Below, in pieces: positions 36,060-44,890 of a stretch of 64,000 nucleotides of DNA. Location: positions 118,261 through 182,260 of the forward strand of contig CBFHOG010000002.1 of assembly GCA_965657545.1 (NCBI GenBank), in the 5' to 3' direction. The translations under genes were made by a program, and so were the position numbers. The notes beneath the pieces were generated by a model that did no database searches, was not told where the DNA came from, and saw nothing but the letters and a program-made list of their open reading frames with translations. The DNA comes from UBA7446 sp965657545. Its GTDB lineage: Bacteria; Bacteroidota; Bacteroidia; Flavobacteriales; Flavobacteriaceae. Numbering within the stretch: position 1 is the first letter of the stretch; every line of letters starts with the position of its first letter.

Positions 36060-37167
36060 CCCGACGCAATAACTCGTCCAGGTCATCGGAATGTAATACA
36101 AAATCCAAATCGGAAACATCTACTTCTGCTACAAGCATTTGTGTTTTCAAAAAAGGTATATGTTGGTCATAGCCGGCAGCTAATTTTTCTAGGTATTCTA
36201 TTTCGATTTGCTGCTCATAACTACGCCCACGTTTTTTGATATTTGCCTTGGCACGTGCGGGTGTTTGACGCAAATAAATACACAAACTTGGTTGATTAGC
36301 ACTGCGCGACATCAATTCAAATAATTGCTTAAAAAGCGGATATTCGTCATCGCTGAGCGTGTTTTGTGCAAAAACCAAAGACTTGCTCATGTGATAATCT
36401 GAAACCACACCCGATTGAAACAAATCTAACTGTTCGGCTTCTTCATTTATCTGTTTAAACCTATCTGCCAAAAACGATAATTCCAACGGAAAAGCGAAAC
36501 GTTTTGGCTTTCGGTAGAATTTTGGCAAAAACGGATTATCGGCAAATCGCTCTTGAAGGGTTTTATAGCCTAATCTTGCTGCTAAAGTTTTGGCAAGTGT
36601 TGTTTTCCCGCTACCAATAATACCTTCAATACACACAAAATCGTGTTGCTTGATATTCGCATACAACGGATGAACAAGGCTTTGTGCAGTAATACCAAGC
36701 ACTGAGTTATCGCTACATTCAGCCAATAATAATGTGGTTGTTTTTTTAAAAATGGGATGTACTTTATTTGGTGCAATTTCAGCAAGCGGTTGCAATACAA
36801 ATCGGCGCTTCTCCATAGACGGATGAGGTAAGGTCAATGCTGCAACACTCATGATCAAATCATCATAAAAAAGCAAATCCAAATCCAGTGTTCGGTTTTG
36901 ATAGCCCACAGCTTTGCTTCGTGTTCGGCCGTGTTGTGTTTCGATAGCCAAAAGTTCCTGCATGAGTTTTGGGGCATCCAATGTTGTTGCTATGGTGAAA
37001 CAGGCATTAAAAAATGGGTTTCCATCAAAGCCCACGGCAGGAGTTTCAATAACAGTAGAAATAGCATGGACAGTGCCAATACGTTTCGAACAGGCATCAA
37101 TACCTTGTTGCAAATACGCAAGTCGGTTTCCTAAATTACTACCTATTGAAATATACGCTACTGCCAT
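36031..37167 (-). CDS. folK: Fusion of HPPK (FolK) and deoxynucleoside kinase
   Basis: 378 residues with two enzymes. Residues 1-150 are 2-amino-4-hydroxy-6-hydroxymethyldihydropteridine diphosphokinase (AYISIGSNLGNR, NPFFNACFTI, then GRTRSKAVGYQNRTLDLDLLFYDD and LPHPSMEKRRFVLQPLAEI). Residues about 175-378 are a deoxynucleoside kinase: P-loop EGIIGSGKTTLAK, LQERFADNPFL, DYHMSKSLVFA and a lid with RGRSYEQQIEIEYL. The first half serves folate synthesis, the second nucleoside salvage. The fusion is found in other Bacteroidota. It is divergent from sppA. Confidence 0.93.
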   Translation of the reverse strand: MAVAYISIGSNLGNRLAYLQQGIDACSKRIGTVHAISTVIETPAVGFDGNPFFNACFTIATTLDAPKLMQELLAIETQHGRTRSKAVGYQNRTLDLDLLFYDDLIMSVAALTLPHPSMEKRRFVLQPLAEIAPNKVHPIFKKTTTLLLAECSDNSVLGITAQSLVHPLYANIKQHDFVCIEGIIGSGKTTLAKTLAARLGYKTLQERFADNPFLPKFYRKPKRFAFPLELSFLADRFKQINEEAEQLDLFQSGVVSDYHMSKSLVFAQNTLSDDEYPLFKQLFELMSRSANQPSLCIYLRQTPARAKANIKKRGRSYEQQIEIEYLEKLAAGYDQHIPFLKTQMLVAEVDVSDLDFVLHSDDLDELLRRVNAQLDANA

Positions 37168-37201
37168 AACGCAAAAATGGGAAAAAGAATTGGGAAACCT
37201 G

Positions 37202-37209
37202 TATATTTG
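37202..37209 (+). promoter_or_regulatory. TAnnTTTG box of the sppA unit
   Basis: TATATTTG, an exact box, 18 bases before the chosen sppA ATG at 37228. It lies downstream of an earlier in-frame ATG at 37177, which argues against that earlier start. Confidence 0.5.
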
Positions 37210-37227
37210 AATCTTACTCTAAACATT

Positions 37228-38982
37228 ATGCAGTTTTTTAAAAATCTAATCAGTTCAGCCTTGGGCACATTTATAGCACTTGGACTATTTTTTGTTTTTC
37301 TATTTGTTTTTATTGCGGGATCAATTGCCGTATTGGAAGAAGAAAACGACGATGTTGAAATTGAAAACAATACAGTACTAGTCATGGATATGAAAGTGCC
37401 TATTCAAGACCGCGAACCACAATCGTTTTCATTTTCAGAAGCCTTAGAACTAGATGTTGAAGCTCACGGACTTAATTCCATACTGCCGGCAATTGCACAG
37501 GCAGCGGAGGATGAACGTATTTCGGGAATTAGCATCCAAAACATAAGCGCCTTAGGGGGAATTGCCAATATTTCTGCCGTTCGTGATGCGTTGTTAAAAT
37601 TTAAAGAAAGTGGGAGATTTATTTATGCCTATGGCGATTATTACGGGCAATCGGATTATTTTATGGCCTCAATAGCCGATTCTATTTTTGTTCACCCAGA
37701 GGGATCCATTGATTTTCGCGGGCTAAGCGCTGAAGTACTTTATTATAAATCAGCGCAAGAAAAATCGGGTGTTAGCATGGAAGTTATTCGAAATGGAAAG
37801 TACAAAAGTGCTGTCGAGCCTTTCTTGGATGACAATATGAGCGACGAAAACAGAGAACAAATCCAATCTTTTTTAGATCATATTTGGGATGAAATACTTG
37901 CAGATGTTTCCGAAAGTCGTGGTATGACAGCAAAAAAACTAAATCAACTTGCTGACAATGTTGCTGGCCTTACGGCGCAACGTGCTGTAAGTGCGGCATT
38001 AGCAGATGGAACTGTAACGCGCCGAGCCTACAAAGAAAAAATCTCGGAACGCCTAGATGAAGACGATGTAGAATATGTCAATTTCATAGATTATATGAGC
38101 GTTTCTAAAGGTAAAAAAGGCAAAGGCCCTAACCGCATTGCAGTGGTATATGCACAGGGTGAAATTATTTATGGTGAAGGGGGTACGGAAATTATTGGGC
38201 AAGAAAAAATCATCAAAACCCTAAAGAAAATTGGAAAGAAAAAAAACATAAAGGCGGTGGTGTTGCGTGTAAATTCTCCAGGCGGAAGCGCACTTGCATC
38301 TGAACTTATTTGGGAAGAAATTGAGCATCTGAAAAAAACCAAAAAAGTAGTGGTTTCTATGGGAAATGTAGCGGCATCGGGCGGATATTATATTGCTGCA
38401 AACGCAGACGAAATTGTAGCTGAGCCCACCACCATTACAGGTTCTATTGGCGTTTGGGGTGTTTTACCCAACGTAAATCGTTTGGCAAATCGATGGGGTA
38501 TCAATGCCGAGCAAGTTACTACCAATAAGCGATCCATACTTTACTCCCCATTTGAGCCGTTAAGCAATGCTACGCGACAAGAAATTAAAGTAGGTATCAA
38601 CCAAGTATATCAAACATTCTTAAGCCGTGTTGCCGAAGGCAGAAACATGACTAAAGATGAAGTTCACGAAATTGCACAAGGACGTGTTTGGTCAGGTGTG
38701 GAAGCAAAAGAAATCGGACTTGTTGACCACTTAGGTGGTATGGAAACCGCCTTAGAACGTGCAGCTGTACTTGCTGAAATTGAGGACTATAAAATCACAA
38801 CCTATCCAAAATTTGATGATGATTTAGAAAGCATGCTAGAAGAGCTGTTCCGTGGACCTTTTGGCAGTATCAAACAACAACTCCCGCCTGAGCTTGGACT
38901 TTGGTTAAAAAATGCTAAAGCTTTAAAACACCCCGCAAATCAAATTCAAACACGCTTACCGTTTACACTCAATATTAAATGA
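37228..38982 (+). CDS. sppA: Signal peptide peptidase SppA, 67 kDa type
   Basis: 584 residues. One N-terminal membrane anchor (FIALGLFFVFLFVFIAGSIAVL) is followed by two ClpP-like serine peptidase repeats. The first repeat carries the general-base Lys (RNGKYKSAVEPF), the second the nucleophile Ser (GNVAASGGYYIAANADEIVAEPTTITGSIGV). This is the Ser-Lys dyad split between halves as in E. coli SppA. It degrades cleaved signal peptides at the membrane. The stop overlaps the next gene (ATGA). Confidence 0.96.
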   Translation: MQFFKNLISSALGTFIALGLFFVFLFVFIAGSIAVLEEENDDVEIENNTVLVMDMKVPIQDREPQSFSFSEALELDVEAHGLNSILPAIAQAAEDERISGISIQNISALGGIANISAVRDALLKFKESGRFIYAYGDYYGQSDYFMASIADSIFVHPEGSIDFRGLSAEVLYYKSAQEKSGVSMEVIRNGKYKSAVEPFLDDNMSDENREQIQSFLDHIWDEILADVSESRGMTAKKLNQLADNVAGLTAQRAVSAALADGTVTRRAYKEKISERLDEDDVEYVNFIDYMSVSKGKKGKGPNRIAVVYAQGEIIYGEGGTEIIGQEKIIKTLKKIGKKKNIKAVVLRVNSPGGSALASELIWEEIEHLKKTKKVVVSMGNVAASGGYYIAANADEIVAEPTTITGSIGVWGVLPNVNRLANRWGINAEQVTTNKRSILYSPFEPLSNATRQEIKVGINQVYQTFLSRVAEGRNMTKDEVHEIAQGRVWSGVEAKEIGLVDHLGGMETALERAAVLAEIEDYKITTYPKFDDDLESMLEELFRGPFGSIKQQLPPELGLWLKNAKALKHPANQIQTRLPFTLNIK

Positions 38983-39677
38983 TAAAGGCAACTCCAGCAG
39001 CACGTAAATTATACTTGTATTTAGCAGCCTTATTCATTACTTCATTGGTAGTGTCTAACCTGATTTTTCAAAAGTTTTTTTATTGGTACCCTTTTGATTG
39101 GGAGGTGTTTGGCTTTAGCCTTTTTGAATTATCAGTTGGAATTTTACCCTATCCCATTACGTTTTTAATCACAGATATCATTTCTGAAATTTTTGGTAAA
39201 AAGAGTGCGAATCAAGTTGTAATTGCTGGAATTTTTGCATCTTTCTTTTCCATTGGAATTCTGCTCATTGCTGGCGGAGTACCTGCTATGGAAACATCGC
39301 CTGTTGATGATGCTACTTTTCAAAAGGTGTTTGCTATGTCGCCGCTTGCCGTATTGGCGTCTATGATTGCCTATTTGTCGGCACAGTTTGTAGATATTCG
39401 TATTTATCATTTTTGGAAAAAACTCACTCAAGGAAAACACTTATGGCTACGGAATAACTTCTCCACCTTTGCCTCGCAAATCATCGACTCCACAACTGTC
39501 ATTTTACTTCTTTGTTCATTTGGATTATTGCCGTGGGAACTTTTTTGGGGATTGGTAGTTTCTAGCGTTATTTTTAAAATTTTAGTCGCTGCATTTGACA
39601 CCCCATTTTTATATCTTTTTGTATGGATTATCCGGCGTGAATTCAAATTAAAAGTAGGCGAAGAAATCCAATTGTAA
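38979..39677 (+). CDS. Queuosine precursor transporter (YhhQ/QPTR family)
   Basis: 232 residues with about six membrane helices. Family motifs: ASNLIFQKFF-type start (VVSNLIFQKF), PYPITFLITDIISEIFGKKSANQVV, and RNNFSTFASQIIDSTTVI. Members import preQ0 or preQ1 for queuosine tRNA modification. Translationally coupled to sppA through a 4-base overlap; rluF follows by one base. Confidence 0.93.
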   Translation: MIKATPAARKLYLYLAALFITSLVVSNLIFQKFFYWYPFDWEVFGFSLFELSVGILPYPITFLITDIISEIFGKKSANQVVIAGIFASFFSIGILLIAGGVPAMETSPVDDATFQKVFAMSPLAVLASMIAYLSAQFVDIRIYHFWKKLTQGKHLWLRNNFSTFASQIIDSTTVILLLCSFGLLPWELFWGLVVSSVIFKILVAAFDTPFLYLFVWIIRREFKLKVGEEIQL

Positions 39678-39678
39678 T

Positions 39679-40413
39679 ATGGCTGAAAAACCAGCAGTTC
39701 GTATCAATAAATACCTCAGCGAATTGGGCTATTGCTCTCGGCGTGCCGCCGATAAACTCATAGACGAAGGCAGAATAACAGTCAATGGAAAACCTGTGGT
39801 CATGGGGTTAAAAGTTACCCCAGAAGACAGCATTGCCGTGGACGGCGTCTTAGTGAATAAAAAAGCCGACAAACCCGTTTATATTGCGTTTAATAAGCCT
39901 GTGGGGATTGTGTGTACTACCGACACGCGGTTAGAGAAAAATAACATCATTGATTTCATTAATTATCCGACCCGAATTTTCCCTATTGGTAGGTTAGATA
40001 AACCTTCAGAAGGTTTAATTTTTTTAACCAACGATGGCGATATCGTCAATAAAATCCTGCGTGCGCGAAACCATCACGAAAAAGAATATGTGGTTACTGT
40101 TGATAAGCCCATTACAAAAGAATTCGTGGCAAAAATGAGCAAAGGCGTTCCCATTTTGGATACCGTTACACGCCCTTGCCAGGTAACACAAACACACAAA
40201 AAGACATTTAAAATTGTTCTTACACAGGGGTTAAATCGCCAAATTAGACGCATGTGCGAGTACTTGGGCTATAACGTTATAACGCTAAAACGCATACGGA
40301 TTATGAACGTTTCGTTAGATGTGGGTGTGGGTACATGGCGGCACCTGACTAAAAAAGAATTGGAAAAAATCAATGGCTTAGTCGAGCACTCCAAAAAAAC
40401 ATTTGACGGTTAA
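39679..40413 (+). CDS. rluF: 23S rRNA pseudouridine synthase, RluF type
   Basis: 244 residues: N-terminal S4 RNA-binding domain (RINKYLSELGYCSRRAADKLI) and a catalytic domain with IFPIGRLDKPSEGLIFLTNDG (catalytic Asp) and GLNRQIRRMCEYLGYNVITLKRIRI. The sequence is closest in style to RluF (U2604 of 23S rRNA) rather than RluB/RluE. It is the third gene of the sppA-yhhQ-rluF unit and its end overlaps the convergent DUF2797 gene by 4 bases. Confidence 0.92.
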   Translation: MAEKPAVRINKYLSELGYCSRRAADKLIDEGRITVNGKPVVMGLKVTPEDSIAVDGVLVNKKADKPVYIAFNKPVGIVCTTDTRLEKNNIIDFINYPTRIFPIGRLDKPSEGLIFLTNDGDIVNKILRARNHHEKEYVVTVDKPITKEFVAKMSKGVPILDTVTRPCQVTQTHKKTFKIVLTQGLNRQIRRMCEYLGYNVITLKRIRIMNVSLDVGVGTWRHLTKKELEKINGLVEHSKKTFDG

Positions 40414-41198
40414 TCTACTGCAATAGACACCACGTGTCCTTCATGCCCGCGAACATTCCAAACGGTATCGTCTTCAAAAATCCAATACTGTCCTTTGATT
40501 CCTTTTAGTACTCCCGTGTATTCTGGCGATTTGGAAAGCGTTAAACTTTTTACCTTTTCGGGAAAACGCTGCACAGGATAGGCCACTTCAATGGATGCGT
40601 CAGAAGCAATATAAGGCTGTACTTCGGTAGGAAGTTTAGACAAACAAGCCGCACGTTCAGCTACCAAATCCAACTGTTCGCCCTCGTTTTGGAGCATCAC
40701 ACGCCAATTGGTTTTGTCATTGAAATAGGCTTTAAGGGCTACTTCCGTAATGCCTGCCAAATAGCGGTTTGGCACCTCCACGATGGGTAAAGCTTGGTGA
40801 GCACCTTGGTCAATCCAACGTGTGGGTACTTGCGTTTTTCGAGTTACGCCTACTTTAAGCCCGCTCGAAACCGCAAAATATACGATGTGTGGCTGCAACT
40901 GCACTTTTTGCTCAAAAGCCAAATCGCGGTCTTCAATACCCAAATGCGCTTTACTTAGTTCAGGCTTCATGATCCACTCCCCTGCGCTTGGGGTTTCAAA
41001 AAAGCACGACTTACAAAAGCCTTGGCGGAAAATTTCTTTAGGTGCATGACAGCTCAAACACTCATATCCCTTGAGTGAAATCTGCACTTTTTTTTGCAAC
41101 AAACTATTTACATGGATAAAAGAATCTTGGAAAAGAAGGTAGTAATTTACGGGCGATTGCCACTCAGTTTTCATTTTGGTCAGTACCCCTTGAAACAT
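40410..41198 (-). CDS. DUF2797 family protein
   Basis: 262 residues of unknown function. It has a zinc-binding CxxC pair (CLSCHAPKEIFRQGFCKSC, about 49-67) and a central block VYFAVSSGLKVGVTRKTQVPTRWIDQGA. That block resembles a GIY-YIG nuclease core in spacing, though the catalytic residues are not all evident. The C-terminus has IKGQYWIFEDDTVWNVRGHEGHVV. Members occur widely in Bacteroidota. Divergent from the GH3 gene. Confidence 0.85.
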   Translation of the reverse strand: MFQGVLTKMKTEWQSPVNYYLLFQDSFIHVNSLLQKKVQISLKGYECLSCHAPKEIFRQGFCKSCFFETPSAGEWIMKPELSKAHLGIEDRDLAFEQKVQLQPHIVYFAVSSGLKVGVTRKTQVPTRWIDQGAHQALPIVEVPNRYLAGITEVALKAYFNDKTNWRVMLQNEGEQLDLVAERAACLSKLPTEVQPYIASDASIEVAYPVQRFPEKVKSLTLSKSPEYTGVLKGIKGQYWIFEDDTVWNVRGHEGHVVSIAVD

Positions 41199-41230
41199 AA
41201 TTCGTATTTTCGTTCAGCAATATACCCAAA

Positions 41231-42742
41231 ATGGCAATACCACTACTGCATACAGTTGCTTCTTGGCTGCTTAAAAAGCGGGTGCATGATATTGAGTTAT
41301 TTATCAAATACCCTAACGAAGTACAGCGCGAAGAACTCACCAAATTACTCCAAACGGCCAAAAACACGGAAGTTGGTAAGCAATACGGCTTTGCCGATGT
41401 GCAACACTATGAAGATTTTGCTAGTAGAGTGCCCGTACGCACCTACGAAGAGATTGCCCCGCTAATTGAACGTTCCCGAAAAGGTGAGCAAAATATTTTT
41501 TGGCCAACACCCATTCGTTGGTACGCCAAATCGAGTGGGACAACCAATGCGAAAAGCAAATTCATTCCCATTTCAAACGAATCTTTAGAAGACTGCCATT
41601 TTAAGGGCGGCAAAGACATGCTTAGCCTGTATTTTGCCAATAACGAAAGCTCAACATTGTTTCAAGGAAAGGCACTACGCTTGGGTGGAAGCAAAGCCCT
41701 TTACGAAGAAAACAATACCTATTTTGGCGACTTATCGGCGATTATGATTGACAACCTGCCGCTGTGGGCAGAGCTGGTCAGTGCGCCCAGTCAAAAAGTA
41801 TCGTTGATGGCAGAATGGGAATCCAAAATGGAAGCGATTGTAAAAGAAACCCTTAAAGAAGATATTCGTAGTATGGCGGGTGTTCCCTCTTGGATGTTGG
41901 TGCTACTGCAAAAAGTATTGGCTGAAACCGGTCGGGAAACCATCCTGGACGTCTGGCCCAATATGGAGGTCTATTTTCACGGTGGAGTAAACTTTTTACC
42001 TTACAAACAACAATACAAAACTTTATTGCCTAGCGATAGCATTCATTATGTGGAACTCTACAATGCTTCTGAAGGCTTTTTTGGCGTGCAAGATCAACTG
42101 CATTCGGACGAACTTTTACTCATGCTGGACTACGGGATTTTTTATGAGTTTATCCCCATGAAAACCTACGGCACAAAAAACGAGCGCGTAATACCCCTTT
42201 CAGAGGTTGAAGTAGGCGTGCAATACGCCGTGATTATTTCCACCAACGCCGGATTGTGGCGCTACCACATTGGTGATACGATACGCTTTACTTCTGTTTT
42301 ACCTTATCGCTTTAAAATTACAGGTAGAACCAAACATTTTATCAATGTGTTTGGGGAGGAATTGGTCATTGAAAATGCCGACAAAGCACTAGAAACCGTT
42401 TGCCAAAAACACAAGGTCCAAGTGGTGGACTATACCGCTGCGCCCATTTTTATGGAAGGCTCCGGAAAAGGCGGGCACGAATGGCTTGTAGAGTTTAAAA
42501 AACCGCCGCAAAACCCCGAAGCATTTGCTACAGACTTAGACGAAGCCTTGCAAAGCATTAACTCCGACTACGAGGCCAAACGCTATAAAAACATGACACT
42601 GATGCCGCTGAAACTCCATGTAGCAGCTCCCAAAACCTTTTACAAATGGTTGAAGCAAAAAGGTAAAATTGGTGGACAGCATAAAGTACCACGCCTTTCC
42701 AATAACCGCGAGTATTTGGAGGAGTTGTTGGGGGAGGTTTAA
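41231..42742 (+). CDS. GH3 auxin-responsive-promoter family protein (acyl-adenylate superfamily)
   Basis: 503 residues. The GH3 family belongs to the adenylate-forming enzymes; plant members join amino acids to acyl hormones. Motifs visible: an ATP-binding RWYAKSSGTTNAKSKFIPIS, VELYNASEGFFGVQD and GLWRYHIGDTIRFTS, then KITGRTKHFINVFGEELVIENA at the hinge. Bacterial substrates are unknown. The start codon is 32 bases from the divergent DUF2797 start. Confidence 0.9.
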   Translation: MAIPLLHTVASWLLKKRVHDIELFIKYPNEVQREELTKLLQTAKNTEVGKQYGFADVQHYEDFASRVPVRTYEEIAPLIERSRKGEQNIFWPTPIRWYAKSSGTTNAKSKFIPISNESLEDCHFKGGKDMLSLYFANNESSTLFQGKALRLGGSKALYEENNTYFGDLSAIMIDNLPLWAELVSAPSQKVSLMAEWESKMEAIVKETLKEDIRSMAGVPSWMLVLLQKVLAETGRETILDVWPNMEVYFHGGVNFLPYKQQYKTLLPSDSIHYVELYNASEGFFGVQDQLHSDELLLMLDYGIFYEFIPMKTYGTKNERVIPLSEVEVGVQYAVIISTNAGLWRYHIGDTIRFTSVLPYRFKITGRTKHFINVFGEELVIENADKALETVCQKHKVQVVDYTAAPIFMEGSGKGGHEWLVEFKKPPQNPEAFATDLDEALQSINSDYEAKRYKNMTLMPLKLHVAAPKTFYKWLKQKGKIGGQHKVPRLSNNREYLEELLGEV

Positions 42743-43029
42743 TCTATAGAAATATGTAGCTGTTTTCCAATCCCAGTTTCAATAAGCTTGTGGTAGGTAG
42801 AAACCTGAATGTCGCTAAGTCCTCTTTCAATTCTAGAAATATAACTTTTTTTCGTACCTGTTTTTTGGGCAAGTTCTTCTTGAGTCAAGTTTGCTTCTTT
42901 TCGAGCTTCTTTTAACATCACACCCAATCGAAAAGCAAGAGAATCCCTATCAAATGCATCGCGTTTTGGGGTTCCCTTATCTCCGTATTTTTCAATAAGT
43001 AGTGTTTCAAAATTTGTTGTCTGTTTCAT
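42739..43029 (-). CDS. HTH XRE-type antitoxin (HigA-like)
   Basis: 96 residues. A helix-turn-helix of the XRE type occupies about 35-85 (LGVMLKEARKEANLTQEELA, TKKSYISRIERG). The N-terminal part (KRDAFDRDSLAFRLG) is typical of HigA partners of Gp49-like toxins. The gene immediately upstream (overlap of one base) retains only the C-terminal tail of such a toxin, so this antitoxin appears orphaned. Confidence 0.85.
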   Translation of the reverse strand: MKQTTNFETLLIEKYGDKGTPKRDAFDRDSLAFRLGVMLKEARKEANLTQEELAQKTGTKKSYISRIERGLSDIQVSTYHKLIETGIGKQLHISID

Positions 43030-43268
43030 TATGTGTTGTTTTTATCGCTCTGATATTCTCTTTTTAACTTTTCAGCAAGTCGGATTTCCTTTCGAGGTGT
43101 TTTCTGTGATTTTTTTACAAAAAATCCAGTTTCTGATAAATTATTCTCGGCAGCAATTTTAATCATTAAATCTTTACTAATCCAATTATCTAATGGGCAG
43201 ATAGCCGCAGCATTACTTTTGAAAAGGGTATCCGTAAAAGTATCTATTTGATACATTTTTAAATCCAT
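43029..43268 (-). pseudogene. Chimeric ORF: PhzF N-terminus joined to HigB toxin C-terminus
   Basis: 79 residues in two unrelated parts. Residues 5-52 (YQIDTFTDTLFKSNAAAICP, then IAAENNLSETGFFV) match the start of PhzF-family isomerases, including the catalytic Glu region NNLSET. Residues 52-79 (KKSQKTPRKEIRLAEKLK) match the end of Gp49-like HigB toxins, which normally precede HigA. PhzF proteins are about 260-290 residues and HigB about 110, so most of both genes is missing. A deletion joining the two at a shared FV/KK context is the simplest reading. Confidence 0.7.
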
Positions 43269-43272
43269 AATC

Positions 43273-43542
43273 TTATTGTTGTATGTTTCGTTTTACTGTT
43301 CTCTTACCTTCTTTCTGAACTGTCAAGTATTCCTTGACTGTTGATGATTCTTTTAGCTCTCTTTCTTTAAAACAATTGTTGATGTGAAGGCTTATATTTT
43401 GTTTCGTTTGATTAAATAGTGTGGTCATTTGTTGTTGCGACAACCAAACCGTTTCATCTTCCACCCTTACTTCTAGCTTGATGGATATATCATTTGGTTG
43501 ATAAAGAACAATCTCATTAATCATGTTCGTTTTCAAATGCAT
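43273..43542 (-). pseudogene. N-terminal fragment of a RhuM/virulence-type protein
   Basis: 89 residues. EIVLYQPNDISIKLEVRVED, ETVWLSQQQMTTLFNQTKQN and ISLHINNCFKEREL are the conserved start of RhuM-family proteins, which usually run past 300 residues. The frame ends with VKRNIQQ and a stop where the family continues HYNLDVIISVGYR, so the remainder has been deleted. It lies 5 bases upstream of the PhzF/HigB junction ORF. Confidence 0.75.
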
Positions 43543-43659
43543 AGTATAGGATTTAACCCAAAAAAAATTCTAAAAGAAAAAGTGATTCTACCACTCGGCA
43601 GAGAATATTTAGTTGAAGAACAGATTTAGGGCTTGTTCAACACTAAAATAACAAAAAAA

Positions 43660-44889
43660 CTAAGAAGCCGCTTTAAGCTGGTTTAGCTCTACGCCGCTAA
43701 GTTTGTTTTCGGCATAGCGTTTAGTCACTTTTAGCGAGGTGGTTTTTGTACCTGGCAGTTCAAACATGGCATCGGTGAGTATGGCTTCACAAAGGGAACG
43801 TAACCCCCGTGCGCCCAAGGCATAGTGCATCGCTTGCTCCACAATATAATCCAATGCAGCAGGTGCAAAGGACAGTTTTATGTCGTCCAATGCAAACAAA
43901 TGTTCGTATTGCTTTATCAACGCATTTTTAGGCTCAACCAAAATAGCACGCAATGCTTTTTTACTCAATTGGTTCATGTGCGTCAATACAGGCAAACGCC
44001 CAATAATTTCCGGAATCAATCCAAAATCTTTTAAATCAGATGGCGTAATATGTGCCAACAATTCTTCTTCAGAAACACTGTCACGCTTAGCCGAAGTGCT
44101 ATACCCCACCGCTTGCATGTTCATGCGTTTTGCAATATAACGCTCGATGCCGTCAAAAGCACCGCCAGCGATAAATAAAATATGTTCCGTGTTGATTTCC
44201 ACAAACTTCTGATCGGGGTGTTTGCGCCCTCCTTTTGGTGGAACGTTTACTACGGTTCCTTCAAGAAGTTTTAGCAATGCCTGTTGTACACCCTCACCTG
44301 AAACATCTCTGGTAATGGAAGGGTTATCGCTTTTACGTGCAATTTTGTCAATCTCATCAATAAACACAATGCCCTTTTCGGCTTTTTGCTGGTCATAGTC
44401 GGCGGCTTGTAGTAAGCGTGTCAAAATGCTTTCTACATCTTCGCCCACATAACCCGCTTCCGTAAGTACGGTGGCATCTACGATGGCGAGTGGCACTTGA
44501 AGCATTTTGGCAATGGTTTTTGCCAAAAGGGTTTTCCCTGTACCTGTTTGCCCAGCAATAACAATATTGCTTTTTTGGATTTCTACATCGTTGTCGTCAT
44601 CGGCTTGGGTAAGTCGTTTGTAGTGGTTATACACCGCAACCGAAAGCACTTTTTTGGCGCGCTCTTGACCAATGATATATTCGTCTAAAAACGCCTTAAT
44701 CTGTTTTGGTTTTTTGAGTAGAATATCAGAAGATGTTGTTGCCGTATCGGTGTGCGTTTTCTCCTCTTGGATAATACCAACGGCTTGGTCAACGCAACGC
44801 TCGCAAATATGCGCATCGAGTCCAGCTACCAATAATTGGGTTTCGGCTTTTTTACGCCCACAAAACGAACAACTTAATGCTTCTTCCAT
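43660..44889 (-). CDS. clpX: ATP-dependent Clp protease ATP-binding subunit ClpX
   Basis: Unfoldase that feeds substrates to ClpP. 409 residues: an N-terminal zinc-binding domain (C7, C10, C29, C32), the AAA+ domain with Walker A GQTGTGKT, Walker B VFIDEIDKIA, pore loop GYVGEDVE, RKHPDQKF and sensor motifs, and a C-terminal lid (YALGARGLRSLCE). The start codon is one base from the clpP stop, in the unit tig-clpP-clpX. Confidence 0.98.
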   Translation of the reverse strand: MEEALSCSFCGRKKAETQLLVAGLDAHICERCVDQAVGIIQEEKTHTDTATTSSDILLKKPKQIKAFLDEYIIGQERAKKVLSVAVYNHYKRLTQADDDNDVEIQKSNIVIAGQTGTGKTLLAKTIAKMLQVPLAIVDATVLTEAGYVGEDVESILTRLLQAADYDQQKAEKGIVFIDEIDKIARKSDNPSITRDVSGEGVQQALLKLLEGTVVNVPPKGGRKHPDQKFVEINTEHILFIAGGAFDGIERYIAKRMNMQAVGYSTSAKRDSVSEEELLAHITPSDLKDFGLIPEIIGRLPVLTHMNQLSKKALRAILVEPKNALIKQYEHLFALDDIKLSFAPAALDYIVEQAMHYALGARGLRSLCEAILTDAMFELPGTKTTSLKVTKRYAENKLSGVELNQLKAAS

Positions 44890-44890
44890 C

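Noticed and set aside
43537..43629. 30-codon plus-strand ORF (MHSIGFNPKKILKEKVILPL...)
   Set aside because: Looks protein-like but overlaps the start of the RhuM fragment on the other strand, has no recognised family and no terminator or promoter. It is left unannotated.
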